Assembly (NCBI RefSeq): GCF_001891125.1
Contig: NZ_CP015247.1
Span: forward strand, 1,258,501 to 1,322,500
Length of the DNA: 64,000 bases
From: Leuconostoc suionicum
GTDB taxonomy: Bacteria > Bacillota > Bacilli > Lactobacillales > Lactobacillaceae
Direction: 5' to 3'
The translations under genes were made by a program, and so were the position numbers. Below the pieces are notes generated by a model. The model saw nothing but the letters and a program-made list of their open reading frames with translations, ran no database searches and had not been told where the DNA came from. This document shows, one piece after another, positions 35,137-42,941 of the stretch; position 1 is the first letter of the stretch, and every line of letters begins with the position of its first letter.

Positions 35137-35171
35137 TTAGCACCATCTTATATTGACAATAAGCGTGCTAA
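35137..35171 (-). promoter_or_regulatory. second hairpin of the rimP leader
   Basis: TTAGCAC/GTGCTAA and the inner CTTAT/ATAAG form a stem interrupted by a small bulge. It lies between the attenuator and the rimP start. Confidence 0.6.
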
Positions 35172-35177
35172 TCCCAT

Positions 35178-35217
35178 AAAAAATGAGCCGGCCGCTTTTC
35201 CAAGTGACCCGCCCATT
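35178..35217 (-). terminator. probable attenuator in the rimP-nusA operon leader
   Basis: On the minus strand ATGGGC...GCTCAT forms a GC-rich stem with a bulged inner helix, followed by T6. It lies downstream of the operon promoter and upstream of rimP, so it should end part of the transcripts. Confidence 0.65.
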
Positions 35218-35246
35218 TACAATTGCTATGTAAATTAACTATATTT

Positions 35247-35275
35247 ATTGTACCCTATTTATTAAAATAGTGCAA
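35247..35275 (-). promoter_or_regulatory. promoter of the rimP-nusA-infB-rbfA operon
   Basis: TTGCAC (35270-35275), exactly 17 bp and TACAAT (35247-35252) on the minus strand; the leader to rimP is about 155 nt. Confidence 0.85.
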
Positions 35276-35302
35276 ATTACAGCACACATACGTCAACAAT
35301 AT

Positions 35303-35330
35303 AAAAAAGCCCGCAAGCTGGGGCTTTTTT
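35303..35330. terminator. rpmG-rpsN terminator
   Basis: AAAAAAGCCC pairs with GGGCTTTTTT around an 8-nt loop, about 50 bp after the rpsN stop. Confidence 0.88.
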
Positions 35331-35378
35331 ATACTAACCCTTCGAATGAAGGAATTAGAAAGAAGTTACTGGTTTCTT

Positions 35379-35648
35379 TTACCAAGAAGCCTTACGAACA
35401 CCAGGGATTTGACCCTTGTGTGCTAATTGACGGAAGTTCAAACGTGACATTCCAAATTCACGCATGTAAGCGTGTGGACGACCATCGATCCAATCGCGGT
35501 TATGAACGCGTACTGGAGATGAATCCTTTGGCAAAGCTGCCAATCCAATATAGTCACCCGCAGCCTTCAATGCTGCACGCTTGTCAGCGTACTTTGCAAC
35601 TAAAGCTTCACGCTTTTGTGCCTTAGCAATCTTTGACTTCTTTGCCAT
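35379..35648 (-). CDS. rpsN: 30S ribosomal protein S14, zinc-free type
   Basis: The 89-residue protein is S14 of the longer, zinc-independent type: it has no CxxC pairs, and the C-terminal [22 protein letters not shown] signature is complete. Zinc-free forms replace the short zinc-binding S14 in many lactic acid bacteria. Its ATG shares one base with the stop of rpmG, so the two are coupled. Confidence 0.96.
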   Translation of the reverse strand: MAKKSKIAKAQKREALVAKYADKRAALKAAGDYIGLAALPKDSSPVRVHNRDWIDGRPHAYMREFGMSRLNFRQLAHKGQIPGVRKASW

Positions 35649-35797
35649 TACTTAATCTCCTTAAATGTTACTACTTTGCGAAGTTTTGGTGAGTACTTCT
35701 TTAACTCAAGGCGGTCTGGCGTATTACGACGATTTTTAGACGTCAAGTAGATACGCTCACCAGTTTCATCATTTCCTAGAACGACGTGGATACGCAT
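35648..35797 (-). CDS. rpmG: 50S ribosomal protein L33, zinc-free type
   Basis: The 49-residue protein reads [20 protein letters not shown], then [20 protein letters not shown], the L33 pattern. The four Cys of the zinc-binding form are absent. AAGGAG precedes the ATG. It is joined to rpsN by a TAATG overlap; both products are of the zinc-free class. Its promoter is adjacent to a cluster of DnaA-type boxes. Confidence 0.93.
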   Translation of the reverse strand: MRIHVVLGNDETGERIYLTSKNRRNTPDRLELKKYSPKLRKVVTFKEIK

Positions 35798-35856
35798 AAT
35801 CCTTGCTCCTTAGTGTTTTTCTTAAAATTTTTATTTGCTTGTCAATACAAATAACT

Positions 35857-35885
35857 ATTATACATGAACCGATTACCAGTGTAAA
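35857..35885 (-). promoter_or_regulatory. promoter of rpmG-rpsN
   Basis: TTTACA (35880-35885), 17 bp and TATAAT (35857-35862) on the minus strand, about 60 bp before rpmG. Confidence 0.8.
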
Positions 35886-35889
35886 GGTC

Positions 35890-35920
35890 TGTGAATAAAT
35901 TTATCAACATTTTATCCACA
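35890..35920. promoter_or_regulatory. cluster of three DnaA-box-like 9-mers
   Basis: TGTGAATAA (35890-35898; TTATTCACA on the minus strand) and TTATCCACA (35912-35920) match the DnaA box TTATNCACA exactly. TTATCAACA (35901-35909) differs at one position. The starts are 11 bp apart, and the group touches the -35 side of the rpmG promoter. Confidence 0.6.
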
Positions 35921-35961
35921 AAAATCCATAATTCGAATTAAATTAATTTGGCATGAATTTT

Positions 35962-36867
35962 TTAGAGTTGGTTTTCTAATGGGGGAACTACTTGCTTCTT
36001 TCTAGAAACAACACCTGGTAGATCGATTACATTATTGTCAAGTTTTTGATCAAATGCTGCTTCAATTGATGAAGCAGCATCTCCAATGTACAAGCCCTTA
36101 GAGTTTGAATTCAAGATATCAGTAATCACAAACAAAAAGTCTTCATAACCTTCCTCTGCAATTGCTGCTTCAATTCCTGCCTGACGAGATAATACTTCAT
36201 CAATATCAACAGTGTTGACTTGACCAATCCGGAATTGATGCCCACCCATTTCAAATGACTTTGCATCACCATCAATTAATTCTTTGTCAGTGCGTGATGA
36301 CAAATCTGTTCCAGCTTTCAACAAATCCAAACCATAGGCAGCATAATCTTCAAGTCCGGCAATCTTAGCTAAGGCTTCCAAAGCAGGTTGGTCGTATGAT
36401 GTCGTCGTTGGGCTCTTGAGTAATAATGTGTCAGATATAATTGCTGAAGCTAGTAGTCCGGCAATTTCTGCAGGAATAACAATGTTTGCTTGTTTGAATT
36501 CGTAGTACAAAATAGTTGCTACAGAGCCCCATGGCTTAGCAGTGATATACAGGGGTGTAGAATTTGTGAACGCAAACTTATGATGATCATAAATGTTTTC
36601 CACAGTAACGTCAGCTAAATTATCAACTGATTGTGCAGCTTCATTATGGTCAACTAAAACAACTGTTTTCGTATCGGCCTCAGAAATTACACGAAGCGGC
36701 TTAACTTTAAAATAATCTAACGCGAATTGCGTTTCAGCGTTGGGCTCACCTTGCGCGACTGCTTCTGTATCTTGACCTTGTTGGTTCAATAAATAACTTG
36801 CAGCGATTGCTGATGCGATTGTATCTGTATCTGGGTTCTTGTGCCCAAAAACTAAAGTCTTAGCCAT
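35962..36867 (-). CDS. ppaC: manganese-dependent inorganic pyrophosphatase
   Basis: The 301-residue family II enzyme hydrolyses pyrophosphate. DHH-family metal ligands are in FGHKNPDTDTI, VLVDHNEAAQS and IYDHHKF; the C-terminal DHHA2 domain ends GVVSRKKQVVPPLENQL with the conserved SRKKQ. The ATG at 36867 has CTAGGAGAT before it; a longer in-frame reading to 36885 covers that site. It lies 47 bp after parC with no terminator between, so read-through is possible. Confidence 0.96.
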   Translation of the reverse strand: MAKTLVFGHKNPDTDTIASAIAASYLLNQQGQDTEAVAQGEPNAETQFALDYFKVKPLRVISEADTKTVVLVDHNEAAQSVDNLADVTVENIYDHHKFAFTNSTPLYITAKPWGSVATILYYEFKQANIVIPAEIAGLLASAIISDTLLLKSPTTTSYDQPALEALAKIAGLEDYAAYGLDLLKAGTDLSSRTDKELIDGDAKSFEMGGHQFRIGQVNTVDIDEVLSRQAGIEAAIAEEGYEDFLFVITDILNSNSKGLYIGDAASSIEAAFDQKLDNNVIDLPGVVSRKKQVVPPLENQL

Positions 36868-36913
36868 TAGTTTATCTCCTAGCATTTTATATTTTTATTT
36901 TAACAAAAATTAA

Positions 36914-39352
36914 TCATTTTGTCTCAGAAATTGTTAGCGGTTTTATAATCCACGGTTCGCCATTTTTATCGATGTCAACGACGTATTGTCCATTGCCAAT
37001 ACGTTGTGACTCATGATAATCACTTAATTGCAATTCTTGAATTTGATAACGCTTGGTCAAAATAGAAAGTGCTTTCACATTGCTATCAAATATTGTCGCT
37101 GTGGCAACTTTATAAGCTACAGTTTTCTTTTGTGTGAAAATGAGAACACCTTTATTAGCACGTTTTGAGTGGTTGATTAACGATACTGGCATATACTTAA
37201 ATGCGCCATTTTCAGCAACAATAGCGACACTTTGTTTATCATCGGTAATAAACAAGGCAGCTTTAATCGTATCATCATCGCGTAAATCCATTGCCTTGAC
37301 TCCGGCAGTACGGGAACCAATTTCTGGCACCTCTTTTATCGCGTATCGTAAACCAACACCGTTATGGGACAACAAGAGCACATTTTGGCGCTCAACTTTT
37401 TGGAAATACGCAACATTAACAACGTAGCTCATATCTTTTTTAAGCTTAATAGCCATCGAAGATTTCTTTTTATAAGCTTTGGGAACTATATCTACTAAAG
37501 TAGTTTGCTTAATAAAGCCGTCATTTGAAACTATTGTAAATGCACCACCTTGTTCGAGATTATCAACAGCAATAGCTTTAATCACAACTTCGTCTTTATC
37601 CCAGTTCGATAGTTGCTGTGAAAAATGTTCCCCTGTATCTTTCCATTTTGTGTCAGGTAATTCATGAACCGGTCGATAAATCACATTCCCCTTGTTGGTA
37701 AACATAAACAAATGATTTGTCGTATTTAAGGTTCCTTGGAAAACAACTAAATCATCTTCTGCCAGACCATTTTCATTATCCGAAGCTTTAAAAGAACGTA
37801 GAGATGCACGCTTATAATAACCATTACGTGACACTAGCACTTGAACATCTTCTTCAGCAATCGTTACTGCTGTATCAATTACCAAATTCTCAACTTCTGC
37901 TTCAATGACACTGCGACGTGGTGAAGAATAAGCCTTAGTAATTGCCTTAATTTCTTCGCGAATAACATCTTTCAACGCTGAATCTTCGTGAATAATTTGG
38001 TTCAAACGGTTAATTTTATCATTCAATTGGGAAAATTCTTCTTCTAATTGCGTCACATCTGTGTTAGTCAATCGATATAATTGCAACGTGACAATGGCTT
38101 CAGCTTGCGCTTGGGTAAACTCAAAACGATTAATTAAGTTTTGTGTAGCGTCTTTACGATTCTTAGACGCTCGAATGGTAGCAACCACTTCATCCAATAT
38201 AGAAAGCATACGGATTAAGCCTTCAACAATATGTTGCCGTGCTTGGGCTTTGGCCAATTCATACGCTGATCGCTTTAATACAACCTCTTTTCGGAACGAA
38301 AGGAAAGCTTCTAAACCAGCCTTCAAGCCAACGTGTACTGGTCGCTGATCATGAATAGCAACCATATTGAAGTTATAAGATATCTGCAAATCAGTTTTTT
38401 TGAACAAATAAGTCAAAATACCATTGGCATTTGCTTCTTTAGATAATTCAATAACAATAGACATTCCCTCGCGATCAGATTCATCGCGGACTTCTGAAAT
38501 GCCGGTTACTTCTTTATTTAATCGGATGGCATCAATTTTTGATACCAAATTTGACTTAACAACCTCATAAGGCAGCTCAGTGATTTCAATTTTCTTCTTG
38601 CCAGCGCGAAGATCAGATATTTCTGTCTTAGCACGAACAACGATTTTACCACGTCCAGTTTTGTACGCTTTTTTTATACCATCAAGTCCCTGAACAATAC
38701 CACCAGTCGGAAAATCAGGGCCTTTTACATAGCGCATTAATTGCGATAAAGTAGCGGCTGGATGATCAAGTAAGTAGATTAATGCGGCATTGATTTCTTT
38801 CAAATTATGGGGCGGAATTTCTGTTGCATATCCCGCCGAAATACCAGTTGCGCCGTTAATAAAAAGACTAGGGATACGGGAAGGTAAAACTGTTGGCTCA
38901 TAAGTTGTGTCATCAAAGTTCAAAACCATATCCACAGTTTCTTGACCCAAATCAGCCATCATTTCACCAGCAATTTTAGACAACCGCGCTTCAGTATAAC
39001 GCATTGCTGCAGCCGGATCATTGTCCACTGAACCATTATTACCGTTCATGTCTATCAGCGGCTCACGAACTTTCCAATCCTGCGATAAACGCACCATGGC
39101 TTCATAAATTGATGAATCACCGTGTGGATGAAAATTACCCATTACGTTACCAACAGATTTTGCTGATTTACGATATGGATGATCATAGGTGTTTCCATCC
39201 TGATCCATTGCAAACAAAATACGCCGTTGCACTGGCTTCAATCCGTCTCGAATGTCTGGCAAAGCACGTTCTTGAATTATATATTTTGAATAGCGCCCAA
39301 AGCGCTCCCCCATCACTGCTTCAAGTGAGAGTTCGGTTATACGATCTGCCAT
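36914..39352 (-). CDS. parC: DNA topoisomerase IV subunit A
   Basis: The 812-residue subunit contains the catalytic Tyr in AAMRYTEARLS (about residue 118) and the quinolone-resistance region HPHGDSSIYEAMVR. A C-terminal beta-pinwheel follows (about 500-812) without the GyrA box QRRGGKG, which makes it ParC rather than GyrA. It separates daughter chromosomes with ParE. AAGGAG is 12 nt from the ATG, a long spacing, but an in-frame TAG just upstream excludes earlier starts. Confidence 0.96.
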   Translation of the reverse strand: MADRITELSLEAVMGERFGRYSKYIIQERALPDIRDGLKPVQRRILFAMDQDGNTYDHPYRKSAKSVGNVMGNFHPHGDSSIYEAMVRLSQDWKVREPLIDMNGNNGSVDNDPAAAMRYTEARLSKIAGEMMADLGQETVDMVLNFDDTTYEPTVLPSRIPSLFINGATGISAGYATEIPPHNLKEINAALIYLLDHPAATLSQLMRYVKGPDFPTGGIVQGLDGIKKAYKTGRGKIVVRAKTEISDLRAGKKKIEITELPYEVVKSNLVSKIDAIRLNKEVTGISEVRDESDREGMSIVIELSKEANANGILTYLFKKTDLQISYNFNMVAIHDQRPVHVGLKAGLEAFLSFRKEVVLKRSAYELAKAQARQHIVEGLIRMLSILDEVVATIRASKNRKDATQNLINRFEFTQAQAEAIVTLQLYRLTNTDVTQLEEEFSQLNDKINRLNQIIHEDSALKDVIREEIKAITKAYSSPRRSVIEAEVENLVIDTAVTIAEEDVQVLVSRNGYYKRASLRSFKASDNENGLAEDDLVVFQGTLNTTNHLFMFTNKGNVIYRPVHELPDTKWKDTGEHFSQQLSNWDKDEVVIKAIAVDNLEQGGAFTIVSNDGFIKQTTLVDIVPKAYKKKSSMAIKLKKDMSYVVNVAYFQKVERQNVLLLSHNGVGLRYAIKEVPEIGSRTAGVKAMDLRDDDTIKAALFITDDKQSVAIVAENGAFKYMPVSLINHSKRANKGVLIFTQKKTVAYKVATATIFDSNVKALSILTKRYQIQELQLSDYHESQRIGNGQYVVDIDKNGEPWIIKPLTISETK

Positions 39353-39494
39353 CTAAGTGCGGTTCTCCTTGATTAAAACATCTATAAAATTACTAATTAC
39401 AGATAAATGTAATAAAAAGTTTTATTTAAAATACTAAGTAATAACCTAACCATAATTTAAATAGCTAGCTATTCTTCTCTAGTAACGAATGAAA

Positions 39495-41558
39495 TCAATC
39501 ATCACCATTCTGCCAAGTCTTAATGACTGGGACATTTTTTTGCTCTTTAAATTTTGTACCAGTTTCATGATTGCGCGCTTTTTCAAAAACATCACTAGAC
39601 TTGGTGTCATCTCCATCAACTGTGTCTAGAATTGACCCAGCTTCATCCAATGTAAAGTGAACATTGGCTTCAATCCATTCACGTCGCGGATCAACTTTAT
39701 CACCCATCAACGTAGTAACACGTTTTTCAGCTAAAACAGCGTCATCAATTTTAACACGTATTAGTGTTCTTGATTCAGGGTCCATTGTTGTTTCCCATAA
39801 TAACGGTGCATTCATCTCACCAAGTCCCTTGAAACGTGTTAATTCATAACGCGCATCACTCTGACTCGTAATCGATTCTAACTCATCATTAGTCCAAGCA
39901 AATTGGTCTTCCATTTTCTTGGAAGAGTACTTGACGCGGTATAATGGTGGTAAGGCGATGTAGACACGCCCAGCTTCAATTAATGGCTGCATATACTTAT
40001 AAAAGAATGTTAGTAGTAAGGTTTGAATGTGCGCGCCATCATCATCGGCATCTGTCATAATGATAATTTTGTTAAATGAAGCATCTTCAACTTTAAAATC
40101 AGTTCCAACACCGCCACCAATAGCATAAATTAATGTTGATATTTCTTCATTTTTTAAAATATCTACTAACTTAGCTTTTTCAGTGTTTAGCACTTTTCCA
40201 CGTAGTGGCAAAATGGCTTGGAATTTACGGTCACGTCCTTGCTTTGCAGAGCCCCCAGCTGAATCACCCTCGACTAGAAAGAGCTCATTTTTATCAGCAT
40301 TTTTAGACTGGGCAGGTGCTAACTTCCCGGAAAGCAGGCGATCTTTCGCACCCTTAGTTTTACCAGTGCGACTTTCATCACGGGCGCGACGAGCGGCTTC
40401 TCGAGCTTCGCGCGCGCGAAGTGCCTTACGGATTAAGTTTTGTCCGAAGTCCCCGTTTTCCATTAAGAAGCGTCCAAGAGTTTCATTAACAACGGAGTCA
40501 ACAATACCACGTGCCTCTGGCGTTCCAAGTTTATCTTTGGTCTGTCCCTCAAACTGCAAAAACTGTTCTGGAACACGCAATGAAATAACAGCTGATAATC
40601 CTTCACGGACATCCGTGCCTTCTAAGTTTTTATCTTTATCTTTTAGTAAGTTAACTTTTCGTGCATATTCATTAAAAGCCTTTGTCCACGCAGTTCGAAA
40701 ACCAACTTCGTGGGTTCCACCATCCTGTGTACGGACATTGTTAACAAATGAAAGAAGTGTTTCAGAGTAACCATCATTGTACTGCGCTGCAACATCAACA
40801 ACAATACCCTCTTGTTCACCCTCAAAGGTCATAACTGGTCCGATAGTTTCTTTGTCTTCGTTCAGAAAACCAACAAACGCTTCAAGACCTTTTTCATAAT
40901 GATATTCTTCAACACGAATTGGATCAACTCTTTCGTCGGTTAGCGTAAATTTAACACCACTCATCAAGAATGACGATTCACGCAAACGTTCTGCTAAAAT
41001 ATCAAATTTATACACTGTAGCACTAAAAATTGTCGCATCTGGCTTGAAAGTAACCGTTGTCCCTGTTGGTTCCTTAGTTTTACCTAAATCTCGTAAAGTA
41101 CCAACTGGATTACCACCATTCACGAATTCCTCTTGCCACTTGTGACCTTCACGAACAATGGTTACCGTTAAACTCTCCGACAATGCATTAACAACAGAAG
41201 AACCAACACCGTGTAACCCACCTGAAGTCGCATAGCCACCTTGCCCAAACTTTCCGCCGGCATGTAAAACTGTTAAAATAACTTCTGGTGTAGGTTTACC
41301 AGACTCATGCATGCCAATTGGCATCCCGCGACCAAAGTCTTGTACGGTGATGGCGTTATTATCATGTATCGTAACGCGAATTTCATTTCCATAGCCACCA
41401 AGCGCTTCATCGACAGCATTGTCAACGATTTCATAGACTAAGTGGTGCAAGCCACGGCCATCTGTTGAACCGATATACATTCCTGGGCGTTTACGAACGG
41501 CCTCAAGCCCTTCTAAAATTTTTATTGAATCTGAATCATAATGATTTTTTTCTGGCAT
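39495..41558 (-). CDS. parE: DNA topoisomerase IV subunit B
   Basis: The 687-residue ATPase subunit begins with EGLEAVRKRPGMYIGSTDGRGLHHLVYE and has the ATP-lid GGLHGVGSSVVNAL and TOPRIM motifs EGDSAGGSAKQGRDR and TDADDDGAH. The length and the absence of the GyrB-type insertion fit ParE of Gram-positives. AAGGATAG precedes the ATG. A LexA-type box lies between its promoter and the start codon. parC follows after 142 bp. Confidence 0.96.
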   Translation of the reverse strand: MPEKNHYDSDSIKILEGLEAVRKRPGMYIGSTDGRGLHHLVYEIVDNAVDEALGGYGNEIRVTIHDNNAITVQDFGRGMPIGMHESGKPTPEVILTVLHAGGKFGQGGYATSGGLHGVGSSVVNALSESLTVTIVREGHKWQEEFVNGGNPVGTLRDLGKTKEPTGTTVTFKPDATIFSATVYKFDILAERLRESSFLMSGVKFTLTDERVDPIRVEEYHYEKGLEAFVGFLNEDKETIGPVMTFEGEQEGIVVDVAAQYNDGYSETLLSFVNNVRTQDGGTHEVGFRTAWTKAFNEYARKVNLLKDKDKNLEGTDVREGLSAVISLRVPEQFLQFEGQTKDKLGTPEARGIVDSVVNETLGRFLMENGDFGQNLIRKALRAREAREAARRARDESRTGKTKGAKDRLLSGKLAPAQSKNADKNELFLVEGDSAGGSAKQGRDRKFQAILPLRGKVLNTEKAKLVDILKNEEISTLIYAIGGGVGTDFKVEDASFNKIIIMTDADDDGAHIQTLLLTFFYKYMQPLIEAGRVYIALPPLYRVKYSSKKMEDQFAWTNDELESITSQSDARYELTRFKGLGEMNAPLLWETTMDPESRTLIRVKIDDAVLAEKRVTTLMGDKVDPRREWIEANVHFTLDEAGSILDTVDGDDTKSSDVFEKARNHETGTKFKEQKNVPVIKTWQNGDD

Positions 41559-41579
41559 ATTAATCTATCCTTCGATACA

Positions 41580-41593
41580 CGAACCAGTGTTCG
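41580..41593. promoter_or_regulatory. LexA (DinR)-type SOS box upstream of parE
   Basis: CGAACCAGTGTTCG is an inverted repeat CGAAC-N4-GTTCG, which matches the Gram-positive SOS box core GAACN4GTTC. It is extended by one more base pair on each side, to CACGAAC/GTTCGTG (41578-41595). It lies about 20 bp downstream of the predicted transcription start of parE, a place where a repressor could block it. Confidence 0.6.
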
Positions 41594-41615
41594 TGCGCTA
41601 ATGTCAATCTATTTT

Positions 41616-41644
41616 ATCATAGATGAAAACTTTGTTTCTGACAA
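41616..41644 (-). promoter_or_regulatory. promoter of parE
   Basis: TTGTCA (41639-41644), 17 bp and TATGAT (41616-41621) on the minus strand; the leader would be about 50 nt. Confidence 0.7.
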
Positions 41645-41734
41645 GTGTCAATATTTTATTTTCAATAAGTTATGCCATATACTACTTAAATATATGGTAA
41701 ACTTGTACTTGCTTTTATATTAAAGGGGTTTTTT

Positions 41735-42349
41735 ATGTTTACTACTATATTAATGTTTGTACTCTCTTACTTGATTGGATCTCTGGTGCCAGGATTTTGG
41801 GTAGGTAAAATATTTTACCATAAAGATATTCGCGATGAGGGATCAGGTAACATTGGTACCACCAATTCATTCCGTGTTTTGGGTATCCGAGCTGGCATAA
41901 CTGTGCTAGCACTTGATATGCTTAAAGGTACGGCAGCAGGTTTGCTTCCCTTATTATTCCATAGTAGCATTAATCCAATGTTAGTGGGTATTGGTGCTAT
42001 ACTGGGACACACGTTCTCCATCTGGATTGGCTTTAAAGGTGGTAAAGCGGTTGCTACTTCAGCTGGTGTATTACTTGCATATAATCCCATATTTTTCATC
42101 ATTATCATTAGTATTTTCGTTATTTTATTATCAATTAGTTCAATGGTATCTCTGAGCTCTATGATTAGTTTCTCATGCGCCGTCCTAATATCACTATACT
42201 ATCATGATTGGATACTAACGATAGTTACTACCATATTAACAATTTTTGTTTTCTACCGCCATCGTACAAATATTTCCCGAATCAGAAATGGTACAGAAAG
42301 TACTATACCATTTGGGTGGTATTATAACCACAAGAAAAGCGCTCATTGA
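41735..42349 (+). CDS. plsY: glycerol-3-phosphate acyltransferase PlsY
   Basis: The 204-residue membrane enzyme transfers the acyl group of acyl-phosphate to glycerol 3-phosphate, the first step of phospholipid synthesis. The three motifs are visible: [26 protein letters not shown] (about 37-51) and [13 protein letters not shown]. Five or more hydrophobic segments agree with the family. AAAGGGG precedes the ATG. It is divergent from parE, as in many Firmicutes. Its last codons lie within a palindrome shared with the convergent dtd gene. Confidence 0.95.
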   Translation: MFTTILMFVLSYLIGSLVPGFWVGKIFYHKDIRDEGSGNIGTTNSFRVLGIRAGITVLALDMLKGTAAGLLPLLFHSSINPMLVGIGAILGHTFSIWIGFKGGKAVATSAGVLLAYNPIFFIIIISIFVILLSISSMVSLSSMISFSCAVLISLYYHDWILTIVTTILTIFVFYRHRTNISRIRNGTESTIPFGWYYNHKKSAH

Positions 42350-42358
42350 GCGCTTTTT
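42335..42358. terminator. terminator shared by plsY and dtd, within both coding ends
   Basis: AAAAGCGCTCA and TGAGCGCTTTT form an 11-bp palindrome around one base. It contains the stop codons of both convergent genes, whose ends overlap by 7 bp, and so encodes the last residues of each protein. Confidence 0.85.
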
Positions 42359-42792
42359 GTGTCGAATAAAATTGTCACCGGTCCATCGTTTGTTAAGCTA
42401 ACTTGCATATCCGCTCCAAACTCTCCAGTTTCAACCTGTAATCCACTTTTCCTTAATGCCGCATTGAATTGGTCATACATAACAGTCGCCAATTCTGGTG
42501 CCCCTGCTTTGGTAAAACTTGGACGATTTCCTTTTTTAGTATCAGCAAACAACGTAAACTGTGAGATAGATAAAATAGCACCCGAAACGTCTTCAATACT
42601 ACGATTCATACGGCCACTTTCATCTTCAAAAATTCGTAAATTATGTATTTTCCGAACTAAATAATCTATATCTGCTTGCTCGTCACCATCAGCAACGCCA
42701 ACTAACAATAAATATCCTTTGTTAATTGCTCCTTTTACTTGGTCATCAATTTTAACACTAGCTTTGCTTACGCGTTGCAACACAACTTTCAT
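42343..42792 (-). CDS. dtd: D-aminoacyl-tRNA deacylase
   Basis: The 149-residue enzyme frees tRNAs charged with D-amino acids or mischarged glycine. The Dtd signatures are [17 protein letters not shown] (about 78-94) and the Gly-Pro motif in [10 protein letters not shown]. In Firmicutes it usually follows rel in one operon; here rel ends in a terminator, and dtd has its own promoter 37 bp before its start. Confidence 0.95.
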   Translation of the reverse strand: MKVVLQRVSKASVKIDDQVKGAINKGYLLLVGVADGDEQADIDYLVRKIHNLRIFEDESGRMNRSIEDVSGAILSISQFTLFADTKKGNRPSFTKAGAPELATVMYDQFNAALRKSGLQVETGEFGADMQVSLTNDGPVTILFDTKSAQ

Positions 42793-42828
42793 ACTATCTC
42801 CATTCTAAAAGTACATTTACTTGCTAAC

Positions 42829-42857
42829 ATCATACGTGAAAAACGATATCCTATCAA
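42829..42857 (-). promoter_or_regulatory. promoter of dtd
   Basis: TTGATA (42852-42857), 17 bp and TATGAT (42829-42834) on the minus strand, with ATGGAGATA as ribosome binding site downstream. Confidence 0.75.
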
Positions 42858-42888
42858 GGGTTTCCAAACGTCTTTCACTTTTTATCAT

Positions 42889-42920
42889 AAAAAGCCTCAA
42901 AATTGTTTCAATTGAGGCTT
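42889..42920 (-). terminator. rel terminator
   Basis: AAGCCTCAA/TTGAGGCTT forms a 9-bp stem with an 11-nt loop; T5 follows on the minus strand, 22 bp after the rel stop. Confidence 0.8.
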
Positions 42921-42941
42921 ACCAATATCTTTTGACATATT

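Noticed and set aside
35137-35171. CIRCE element in the rimP leader (TTAGCAC...GTGCTAA)
   Set aside because: The arms are shorter and separated by 21 nt instead of 9, so HrcA binding is unlikely; better read as an RNA hairpin.
40183-40770. 195-codon plus-strand frame inside parE
   Set aside because: Antisense shadow of a certain gene, rich in Ser/Arg as expected from the opposite strand of parE codons.
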